DNA from: a virus
IMG/VR virus record: IMGVR_UViG_3300047563_000187
Coordinates: 1 to 64,000 of that record
Length of the DNA: 64,000 bases
Direction: 5' to 3' (one strand)
Below, piece by piece: positions 38,744 through 45,651 of this stretch. Within the stretch, counting starts at the first letter, position 1. Every line of letters starts with the position of its first letter. The position numbers and the translations under genes were made by a program. The notes below the pieces were generated by a model, which saw only the letters and a program-made list of their open reading frames with translations, was not told where the DNA came from and searched no databases.

Positions 38744-39377
38744 GCGTGTTTTGGCGGTGACAGCTGTAGCCGCCATAACCATGGGCTTTAGCAGCACCCA
38801 TGAAGTAATAACTAGCTGCGAAGCATACGCTGCCTCTTACGCAGTCGTTCAGAAGAGAGCCCGGATGCATCGAATCGATGAGTCCGGTAAGAGTGAGATC
38901 TACACTCGGTTCTGGGAAGAACGAGCAAATGAGAAGAGGAAGATCCGTACCATAAATGGCAAAGTCATCTGGGATACTCCGGTATCTCGGGGGGAAAATC
39001 TAATACGGAGCGATTATGGCTATTACGTTAGAGAATATCCTGATGTACCAAGCACGGTATACACCTCGGAAGACGCTTATGGTTGGCATAATCAGATCGA
39101 TGTTGTGGTCACGGCCTGGACAATGGATGGCCTACAGTATCGACTCAGAGCTGACCAGTACCAGCAGTGTATGGCAAGCCTTCATCGGCCAACTCCTGCC
39201 TACGAGTGGTACGGAATTGTACTATCAACAGAAATAATCAAGGAGAATGAAGAGAAATGGCCTATAGCACTTTTGGCGAAAAACGTGTGGACCACACTGT
39301 ACAACCGATGTTCTTCGGTACTCCGGTTAACGTGGCTCGATACGACCGAGTCAAGTACGACGAGTTCAACGACCTGA
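38694..39377 (+). CDS. Hypothetical protein, signal-anchor N-terminus
   Basis: 227 aa: basic start, hydrophobic segment (about 18-32) and a soluble domain. The last 40 codons overlap nrdB in another frame and end in a Ser/Thr run, so the gene may have been extended by loss of an earlier stop. No family recognised. Confidence 0.5.
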   Translation: MVNRLLKRTARSYGITKRVLAVTAVAAITMGFSSTHEVITSCEAYAASYAVVQKRARMHRIDESGKSEIYTRFWEERANEKRKIRTINGKVIWDTPVSRGENLIRSDYGYYVREYPDVPSTVYTSEDAYGWHNQIDVVVTAWTMDGLQYRLRADQYQQCMASLHRPTPAYEWYGIVLSTEIIKENEEKWPIALLAKNVWTTLYNRCSSVLRLTWLDTTESSTTSSTT

Positions 39378-40366
39378 CGACTCGTCAGCTGGCGTTCTTC
39401 TGGCGTCCTGAAGAGATCGACCTGTCCATCGACCGCGTCGACTTCAACCAGCACATGCAGGAGCATGAGCGTCACATCTTCACCTCCAACCTGAAGTATC
39501 AGACCCTGCTGGACTCCGTCCAAGGTCGTGCTTTGGTTCTGGCATTGATGAAGATCACTTCGCTGCCTGAGCTGGAGAACTGGATCGAGACTTGGTCTTT
39601 CTCCGAGACCATTCACTCTCGCTCCTACAGCCACATCATCCGCAACCTAGTAGCGGATCCCGACGTTATCTTCAACGATATCGTCGAGAACAAGTACATT
39701 TCTGAGCGTGCTCGTTCGGTAACGGACCGCTACGACCGCTTCATCAAGATGGTCGATGAGTATTCCCATGCGGAAGACCTCGCGATGTTCGACCTGAAGG
39801 TCATGAAGCGTGACCTGTACCTGCTGCTGGTTGACATCAATGCCCTGGAAGCTCTTCGCTTCTATGTGAGCTTTGCGTGCTCCTTCGCCTTCGCTGAGCG
39901 TGAGCTCATGGAGGGTAACGCCAAGATCATCAAGCTGATCGCCCGGGACGAGGCCCTCCACAAGGAGGGCACCGTTACCATCCTTCGTCTTTTGCGTACC
40001 AGCGAAGACGCAGACTTCCGGGCAATCGCCAATGATCCTGAAGTTCACAAAGAGATCGATCTGATCTACGCATCGATCGTTCAGCAAGAGAGTGAATGGG
40101 CCGACTACCTGTTCAAGGACGGGGCTATGATCGGCCTGAACGCAACCATTGTGAAGCAGTACATGCAATGGATTGCGGATATCAACCTGCGTCTTATCGG
40201 TCGCCCGGCTATGTTCGGCATCAAGAGCAACCCGCTGCCCTGGATGTCCAACTACACCAACTCCTCTGATGTACAAGTTGCACCTCAGGAGACCGAACTG
40301 ACCTCTTACCGTACTGCTGACCTTGCAGCAGATACTCATGGAGCTGATCTCGATGTGGAACTCTGA
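39257..40366 (+). CDS. nrdB: Class I ribonucleotide reductase, beta subunit
   Basis: 369 aa. Metal ligands and radical Tyr are present: 'SFSETIHSRSYSHI' (Glu, Tyr and His as in E. coli NrdB E115/Y122/H118) and 'ARDEALHKEG' (Glu/His). The Tyr indicates a tyrosyl-radical class Ia-type enzyme. Partner of NrdA at 31.5 kb. AAGGAG precedes the start. Confidence 0.95.
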   Translation: MAYSTFGEKRVDHTVQPMFFGTPVNVARYDRVKYDEFNDLTTRQLAFFWRPEEIDLSIDRVDFNQHMQEHERHIFTSNLKYQTLLDSVQGRALVLALMKITSLPELENWIETWSFSETIHSRSYSHIIRNLVADPDVIFNDIVENKYISERARSVTDRYDRFIKMVDEYSHAEDLAMFDLKVMKRDLYLLLVDINALEALRFYVSFACSFAFAERELMEGNAKIIKLIARDEALHKEGTVTILRLLRTSEDADFRAIANDPEVHKEIDLIYASIVQQESEWADYLFKDGAMIGLNATIVKQYMQWIADINLRLIGRPAMFGIKSNPLPWMSNYTNSSDVQVAPQETELTSYRTADLAADTHGADLDVEL

Positions 40367-40679
40367 GTTTGAAGAGGCTGAACGTTTCGTTCGCCTCATC
40401 TCTATCCCGAAGAAGGCCGTAAGCGGTCCTGTCTTCATCGAAGTTCCGGAGGGTACCACCTTCCGGAATGAAATCCGTTGGCAGAACAATCGTCCTGTCA
40501 TCATGGCTTCCTGCCCAACCCACCGCAACATGGTCAAGCTGCGTCTGTGCGTCTATCGCATTGCTGACGTACCGGTTGGCCGTGACATCTGTGGTCCGTA
40601 CTGCCTGGGTACTTTTTACATGAACCTCGGCAAGATGGATACTTACGTGGCGTTCCTCGACGCCAACGTAGCAGAGTAA
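40353..40679 (+). CDS. Small hypothetical protein downstream of nrdB
   Basis: 108 aa, no family recognised; 'CPTHRNMVKLRLC…GRDICGPYC' gives several Cys. Starts inside nrdB (ATGGAG 9 nt upstream). Last gene before a terminator. Confidence 0.55.
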   Translation: MWNSEFEEAERFVRLISIPKKAVSGPVFIEVPEGTTFRNEIRWQNNRPVIMASCPTHRNMVKLRLCVYRIADVPVGRDICGPYCLGTFYMNLGKMDTYVAFLDANVAE

Positions 40680-40682
40680 CTT

Positions 40683-40704
40683 CAAGGGCCCTTCGGGGCC
40701 CTTT
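40683..40704 (+). terminator. Rho-independent terminator
   Basis: AAGGGCCC-TTCG-GGGCCCTTT hairpin. Confidence 0.75.
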
Positions 40705-40763
40705 GAGCATTATCTTGCTCAAAATCCTCTAGACCAAGCCGATTTTGAGCAATAAGTTGCTCA
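40702..40763 (+). promoter_or_regulatory. Mutually exclusive hairpins (attenuator or operator-like)
   Basis: Four segments can pair in turn: TTTGAGCA (40702-40709) with TGCTCAAA (40716-40723); TTGCTCAAAATC (40715-40726) with GATTTTGAGCAA (40741-40752), a perfect 12-bp repeat; and TGAGCAA (40746-40752) with TTGCTCA (40757-40763). The 2:3 pairing excludes 1:2 and 3:4. It lies just upstream of a promoter-like element at 40784, so it might instead be a DNA operator array. Confidence 0.55.
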
Positions 40764-40783
40764 TCCACATTCCCTCGTATCCA

Positions 40784-40793
40784 GGTATAAGTA
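40784..40793 (+). promoter_or_regulatory. GGTATAAGTA promoter-like element
   Basis: Exact motif followed by CCTTGGAGG, 19 nt before the next ATG. Confidence 0.6.
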
Positions 40794-40811
40794 CCTTGGA
40801 GGAACACATAT

Positions 40812-41699
40812 ATGATCGAAATAGATGAATTGGAGAACCGCTGTGCCAACGGATTGATGGCGGCAGCTGGTTGTCTTCCGATTATGACCTTGGCGTCATA
40901 TCGGGCTCAAGAGGCTATGGCCCGTCCGAAGTCTTCTGTTAGAGCAGTCTCCTGGGGTTTCATCTCATCGGTAGCCCTCGGGGCTATATGGGCTGCAACT
41001 CCTTGGGCTAAAGAAGAGCCTACGGAGAAGGATGAGGCAGAAGTTCTGAAGGCGTATCAACCACGTATCGTGATGTCCATTGCCAACGAGATCGGTGAAG
41101 ACATCAAAGAGACCGCAGACGACTATGCATACAAGATTGCCGATGAGGCAGGTAAGCGTCGTATGCGTGCAGAACGCTTTGAGAGCGTGCTGTGGGGTGA
41201 TCGCTTCAAGCGTGAACACATAGAAGCACTGCATGACTCGGAACGCAGGAAGGACCTCAAGGAGCGTCTGATGCGTATCGATCCGGTGTATGGTGAGCGT
41301 CTGTTCTCATCGTACGACGAGGCGGCGGCTCGCTACTATGATCTGCCAGAGTGGCGTTGGATGGATAACATCGATGAGAAGGAGAAGGATCGCAGTAGTG
41401 GAAGCTACTATCGTAATCCGTACCTCTCGTCAGGCAAGGAGGATACCTCACGGCCTACCTCTAAGTCAGTCTTCTCGTACCGATCTCCTACTCTTGAGAA
41501 GAAGATCGATGCATCCAAGAAGGCTGCCGATGAGCGTAAAGCCGCAGCTGCCGTCCCAACCAAACGCTACGACACTTCCCGTTGGGATTCTGACGATGAT
41601 GACGGTGAGGAGGTAGTGGTGCGGGAAACTCGTCACACTGACGTAGTAGATCGCCTCCTGGCGGGCGGCATAGACACAGACTTCGAGGATGAATCATGA
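40812..41699 (+). CDS. Hypothetical membrane-associated protein
   Basis: 295 aa: one hydrophobic segment (about 44-62), a charged helical domain and a disordered Ser/Lys/Asp-rich C-terminus. No family recognised. ATGA overlap with the next gene. Confidence 0.6.
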   Translation: MIEIDELENRCANGLMAAAGCLPIMTLASYRAQEAMARPKSSVRAVSWGFISSVALGAIWAATPWAKEEPTEKDEAEVLKAYQPRIVMSIANEIGEDIKETADDYAYKIADEAGKRRMRAERFESVLWGDRFKREHIEALHDSERRKDLKERLMRIDPVYGERLFSSYDEAAARYYDLPEWRWMDNIDEKEKDRSSGSYYRNPYLSSGKEDTSRPTSKSVFSYRSPTLEKKIDASKKAADERKAAAAVPTKRYDTSRWDSDDDDGEEVVVRETRHTDVVDRLLAGGIDTDFEDES

Positions 41700-42175
41700 G
41701 TTGGTGGGGTAACGGGTACCGTAGCGGGAGTACATATACGACCACTACTTCCAAGACCTCTCGTCGCCGTCCGAAAGATGGCGTCGACTTGGGGATCGAG
41801 GTGAATGTACGGCTTAAGCTGTACGAGCGTAGACACCTGAAGGGCCGCGGGGAGTCGGCCCTTGTGCAGTACCTCTTGCAGCATCCTAAGATAGAGGGCC
41901 TGCAAGTATCGTTCACCTGCCGCCGGGAGCAACTGCCCGAAGTGCTGGAGGCGATAGCAGAAAACAAGGAAGACATCATCAATATGAATGACTTCCAATT
42001 CGAGACATTCGGGGAGATGCTCCATGCAGTTGTGGAGAGTAACCTCGGTGTAAAACTGGATGACGACACAAAGGAAGCTTTGACAGGCAAATCCCACTCC
42101 GTACGGCCGGATAAAAGGGAGAAGCCGAAGTCAAGTGACCCTCTGTCACTCATTCGGATGAAAGGGGAGGATTGA
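41696..42175 (+). CDS. Hypothetical protein
   Basis: 159 aa, basic Ser/Thr-rich N-terminus then a helical domain. No family recognised. Its stop codon lies in the loop of a terminator. Confidence 0.6.
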   Translation: MSWWGNGYRSGSTYTTTTSKTSRRRPKDGVDLGIEVNVRLKLYERRHLKGRGESALVQYLLQHPKIEGLQVSFTCRREQLPEVLEAIAENKEDIINMNDFQFETFGEMLHAVVESNLGVKLDDDTKEALTGKSHSVRPDKREKPKSSDPLSLIRMKGED

Positions 42176-42194
42176 TCCTCCCCGCTCCTTTTTA
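42166..42194 (+). terminator. Rho-independent terminator
   Basis: GGGGAGGA-TTGA-TCCTCCCC stem, then GCTCCTTTTT. Confidence 0.75.
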
Positions 42195-42226
42195 TATACT
42201 TCCGGGTATACACAAAGGAGACGGAT

Positions 42227-42853
42227 ATGAACACAATTGTCGTAGGAATTGCAGGATTGGCCGGTGCTGGCAAGGATACCTTCGCAAACTACCTCATCGA
42301 AGAGCTGAAGAAGTACCAGGTGAGCGTCGGCACGTATGCCTTCGCAGAGCCGGTTAAGCACGTTGCAGGATATGTTTTCGGTATGACCGAGGAAGAGCTT
42401 CACACCCAGGCTGGTAAAGCTGCAGTGGCTATTCATGGCTACGGCTTGACCAACCGTGAGATTCTCCAAAAGGTTGGTACCGAGAGCTTCCGCGACGTGT
42501 TTGCCCAGCAGATCTGGATCGACTTCGCTAATCGAGTACTGAGTGAGCGGACCGAGGTCTTTACCATCATCACCGATCTCCGTTTCGAGAACGAACTGAA
42601 CTTCGTTCAAAGCAACGGCATTTCCATCCGGATCGACGCACCAAAACGGAACAAGATTACAGTGCCTGATCACCCGTCTGAACGCTTCGTGCAGAACATG
42701 CCGGTAGATGTCGTTGTTAGCAACGATGGCTCCCTGGCAGACTTGCAAGTAGCAGCGGCCGAGGTGGCACAAGTGCTGATTTTCCCTTTAGCTGAGCAGC
42801 TTCAGGGTAACATTGGAGCTAACTATGCTAGCCATTTCAAACCTGCCGTCTGA
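42227..42853 (+). CDS. Deoxynucleoside monophosphate kinase-like protein
   Basis: 208 aa. P-loop 'GIAGLAGAGKDTFANYL' (about 7-23), 'GTYAFAEPVKHVAGYVFGM' and 'LQKVGTESFRDVF…WIDFANRVL' follow the layout of phage dNMP kinases (T4 gp1/T5 type), which phosphorylate dNMPs to dNDPs. Fits the RNR, DHFR and nucleotidase genes. AAAGGAG precedes the start. Confidence 0.85.
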   Translation: MNTIVVGIAGLAGAGKDTFANYLIEELKKYQVSVGTYAFAEPVKHVAGYVFGMTEEELHTQAGKAAVAIHGYGLTNREILQKVGTESFRDVFAQQIWIDFANRVLSERTEVFTIITDLRFENELNFVQSNGISIRIDAPKRNKITVPDHPSERFVQNMPVDVVVSNDGSLADLQVAAAEVAQVLIFPLAEQLQGNIGANYASHFKPAV

Positions 42854-43520
42854 CGGTAGTGATTGGGGTCCTATGGACCCCACCTTTTCTTTTAGCCATG
42901 ACGTAAATTCCCCACTGCGAAATATCCAGTGCGGCAAGCGAGATCAGTATCCTCTAAACGAATTGGATATGGTCTACTCCCCAGAGAAACCTGAAGATAT
43001 CCATACGATGCACTTCGTCATCGATGAGATTGAAGAAGAACCTGAAGATACCGAATATGTTTTCATTGATAGTCCAGTTCTTTCGTATATTAGAGCCAAC
43101 CTTTCCCTACTCCCTAAGTGCATGGTTACGGATCCTCTCGGTGATGTTCACTATGTTTATCAATGCTACTCGTTCACGCGCCCAATCTATTACACGATTT
43201 CAGATAACATCGTGTCTATCAGCCGTAATCGCCCTGTTTATCCTTTTGGGTCTACTTGTAGCGATTTCGATGTATCTCTTCTCCTGGATCACCGTCCCCG
43301 CCTCGTAGAGGCAACCTACCTCTTAAGCTTCTCCCCTGTCGACACCATGATGATCTTTGGTGGGCGTTATGACGTCGTCGGGAAATTCTTCAAGTACGGT
43401 AAGGAATTCTGGGGAGATGTGAAGGAGCATCTGATGGATATCGTTCAGGAGCAGGAACGCCGTCGGATTGCCGAACAAAAGCTCTATAACTACACAGAAA
43501 TGCTCTTCTCCAAGGTATAA
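42825..43520 (+). CDS. Hypothetical protein
   Basis: 231 aa from ATG 42825 (TTGGAG 7 nt upstream), starting inside the kinase gene. Codons about 14-23 coincide with a perfect terminator-like hairpin (GGGGTCC/GGACCCC plus T-rich tail, 42866-42893), so the true start could be later (ATG 42969). Ends K-V-stop in a GGTATAAGTA element. No family recognised. Confidence 0.5.
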   Translation: MLAISNLPSDGSDWGPMDPTFSFSHDVNSPLRNIQCGKRDQYPLNELDMVYSPEKPEDIHTMHFVIDEIEEEPEDTEYVFIDSPVLSYIRANLSLLPKCMVTDPLGDVHYVYQCYSFTRPIYYTISDNIVSISRNRPVYPFGSTCSDFDVSLLLDHRPRLVEATYLLSFSPVDTMMIFGGRYDVVGKFFKYGKEFWGDVKEHLMDIVQEQERRRIAEQKLYNYTEMLFSKV

Positions 43521-43523
43521 GTA
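43514..43523 (+). promoter_or_regulatory. GGTATAAGTA promoter-like element
   Basis: Exact motif containing the upstream TAA stop; followed by TATTGGAGG. Confidence 0.55.
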
Positions 43524-43566
43524 TATTGGAGGTGGATAAGATGCCACCGTAACTTCGGAGAGTATG

Positions 43567-43824
43567 ATGTTTCAAGTAAGAATCCCTATGGCAGGTCGAT
43601 CTGCCAAGGATATGTTGGACTTCGCCCAAAGCAAGGCTAAGGAGCGTAAGGGATGCCTGATTATGGGCACAACGGAAGCTGGTCAGGTGCACGATGATGG
43701 TAAGCATCTTGCAAACTATCATTTTGACGCAGACCACATGGTCGTCAACGTACTCCACAAGCCCTTGTTCGTTCCCCAAGGGTTGGTAGAACGGGAATTA
43801 CACAAGTTATTTGCGGCGAGCTAA
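43567..43824 (+). CDS. Small hypothetical protein
   Basis: 85 aa, no family recognised. CGGAG lies 6 nt before ATG 43567 (the ATG at 43564 is too close). Last rightward gene before the convergence point. Confidence 0.6.
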   Translation: MFQVRIPMAGRSAKDMLDFAQSKAKERKGCLIMGTTEAGQVHDDGKHLANYHFDADHMVVNVLHKPLFVPQGLVERELHKLFAAS

Positions 43825-43845
43825 GCCCCAGAGGGGCCAAAATTT

Positions 43846-43873
43846 AAGAAGGGCACGAAGGCCCTTCTTTTAG
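43846..43873. terminator. Bidirectional terminator at convergence of early and virion regions
   Basis: AAGAAGGGC-ACGAA-GGCCCTTCTTTT reads as a hairpin with T-tract on the + strand and, with its A-rich left side, also on the - strand; the two transcription units meet here. A second small hairpin GCCCC-AGA-GGGGC precedes it at 43824. Confidence 0.8.
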
Positions 43874-44262
43874 TCTGCAATCTCGAAGTGAGGCAGGTCG
43901 TTGAAGGAGTTATCCTTCAACTCCGTGTTCTGGTTCCAGTCACCACCCCAGCGTAGCTTGATGCCCATAGTGGCAGCGATGCCTACTACGAAGCCTGCGA
44001 AGTAACGCATGCGGTTGGTGTCGTTCCAGTCGATAGGGTAAGGCAGAACGTCAGCCGCCAGGGACGGAGTCTTGTTGTGCTTACCTTGCGGATACTTCAG
44101 CTTGGACTTACCTTCAGCGAAGGCCTTGTTCTGAGCTGCTTCTCCACGGTGACCCTCGATGACGGTGCAATCAAAGTGCTTGATGACTTCGTTGAACACC
44201 TTCTGCAGGCGTGGATCACAAGTTGCTAGCTTCTCCTGCGAAGCTTTACCGAATGCTGGCAT
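43870..44262 (-). CDS. Endolysin, M15 family L-Ala-D-Glu peptidase
   Basis: 130 aa. Zinc ligands as in T5-type endopeptidase endolysins: 'GKHNKTPSLAADVLP' (H and D, about 61-75) and 'DLPHFEIAD' (H near the C-terminus). Cuts the stem peptide of peptidoglycan. Last gene of the leftward virion/lysis unit, one nucleotide after the holin. Confidence 0.88.
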   Translation of the reverse strand: MPAFGKASQEKLATCDPRLQKVFNEVIKHFDCTVIEGHRGEAAQNKAFAEGKSKLKYPQGKHNKTPSLAADVLPYPIDWNDTNRMRYFAGFVVGIAATMGIKLRWGGDWNQNTELKDNSFNDLPHFEIAD

Positions 44263-44799
44263 TTACTTTCTCCCAGTTTGCTGGGACATCATAGGGATGT
44301 CCTTCATGTCAGAAGACTTGGACGAACCGAAGTAGTAGTTCAGGATAGTTGTCCACGCCGTGCCTAGCGAACCTAAAAGGATGTTCAGCACGTTTAGCAT
44401 TGTACCCTCGACCTTCACGAAGATCAGGGTGAACAGGATACCAAAGAACCCTACTGTAACGGCCCCGGCAAGAGCACGGGGAGTCCAGTCTCGTAGTACG
44501 ATCTCGCGTTGACGAGCGTCGGAACGATCGGCGAGATACATACCAGTTTCCTTAATGCCAAGCTCCTTCATCTTGACCTTGAAGTCGTTGTCTAGCTCCT
44601 TCATCTTGGTCAGAACTGCGGGATCACCCGTCTGAACAAGCTTCTCGAGCTTAGCTTCCAACTGGTCTTGAGTATCGCCTTCTGTGTCTCCTAGGAGACT
44701 GTCAGCGAGGAACTTAGTAGCCACGCCAGCAAGAGGACCACCAAGGGCAGTCCCCAGAGCTGGAGCGACAGTTTTAACCATGTCTCTCCATTCAAACAC
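44263..44799 (-). CDS. Holin (3TM, GTA-type)
   Basis: 178 aa. N-terminal Ala/Gly segment 'TVAPALGTALGGPLAGVATKFLAD', a charged middle with 'ARQREIVLRDWTPRALAG' and two C-terminal transmembrane helices (about 113-155), matching the 3TM holin family that pairs with M15 endolysins. Directly upstream of the endolysin. Confidence 0.8.
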   Translation of the reverse strand: MFEWRDMVKTVAPALGTALGGPLAGVATKFLADSLLGDTEGDTQDQLEAKLEKLVQTGDPAVLTKMKELDNDFKVKMKELGIKETGMYLADRSDARQREIVLRDWTPRALAGAVTVGFFGILFTLIFVKVEGTMLNVLNILLGSLGTAWTTILNYYFGSSKSSDMKDIPMMSQQTGRK

Positions 44800-45157
44800 T
44801 GAATACCTCTACTACAGGCCCTCTTTGCTCAGTACTTTGATGGACAAGAGCCTTGAAGCTCTTCTTCATCGTCTCCATCGTACGCAGCAGCTGTTCCTTA
44901 CTGTCGTACGCCACCGACATCTCCGAGTGTCGAACCAGCCGAGAGCCAAAACCGGAAGCGGGTTTGTTCGGATTGTACAGAGGATACTTGCCTAGCTCGT
45001 CCAGGTAGCACAGAGTCTGGTACTCTCCTAAGGTGCCATCTTCCTTGCGTTCGTGCAGAAAGATGTCCTTGGACACTTCAGACCCGTCACCTACCCGGGC
45101 CTTCAGTGTGTACTTGCCTCTCACGAGCTCATGTGTCAGCTCAAGAGTATTAGGCAT
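44792..45157 (-). CDS. Hypothetical virion-region protein
   Basis: 121 aa; start at 45157 (MPNTLELTHEL) chosen over a further in-frame ATG inside the neighbour. Overlaps both neighbours by 8 nt. No family recognised. Confidence 0.6.
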   Translation of the reverse strand: MPNTLELTHELVRGKYTLKARVGDGSEVSKDIFLHERKEDGTLGEYQTLCYLDELGKYPLYNPNKPASGFGSRLVRHSEMSVAYDSKEQLLRTMETMKKSFKALVHQSTEQRGPVVEVFSV

Positions 45158-45647
45158 ATACGATTCTCCAAGAGAACTGCAGGGAGAAGGACTCATTTTT
45201 AGGTACGGCTCGGAATGTCTTGATGTTAAACATGTCGCCGGCCTTCTTGAACAAGCCTACTTCACTGATGTTCTGGTCGTTACCTTCATCCTGGGTCAGA
45301 GCGAACACTACGAGGATGTAATCCTGAGCGTCAGTATCCTTGGACGCCGTAATAGTGATCTTGTTGTTGTTGATGTTCAGCGGTGCGTACAGGTTGTTAC
45401 GGGTAGGATCCGGGTTGATCGGACGCTTACCTTCCGGGTCCATGGTACCGCCAGTACCCACCTTGAAGCTCGTCAGGATGTCTGGACGAGCCATTTCGTC
45501 ATACAGGAAGGATAGGTGGTGACGCTTACTCTTACGAGTGATCACGTTCTTCTCTTCGGTGAAGACGTTCTCGACGGTGCCATCAGCGAACACCTTGTCG
45601 ATAGTAAGGTAGCCAAAGGCTACCGCATTCTCTACTAAATCCATCAT
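45150..45647 (-). CDS. Probable tail/baseplate-associated protein
   Basis: 165 aa, beta-rich. 'NVITRKSKRHHLSFLYDE', 'TSFKVGTGGTMDP' and a repeated strand pattern resemble small fibre-junction or baseplate-adjacent proteins of tailed phages. Placed after the large baseplate genes. The assignment is contextual. Confidence 0.45.
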   Translation of the reverse strand: MMDLVENAVAFGYLTIDKVFADGTVENVFTEEKNVITRKSKRHHLSFLYDEMARPDILTSFKVGTGGTMDPEGKRPINPDPTRNNLYAPLNINNNKITITASKDTDAQDYILVVFALTQDEGNDQNISEVGLFKKAGDMFNIKTFRAVPKNESFSLQFSWRIVYA

Positions 45648-45651
45648 TTCG

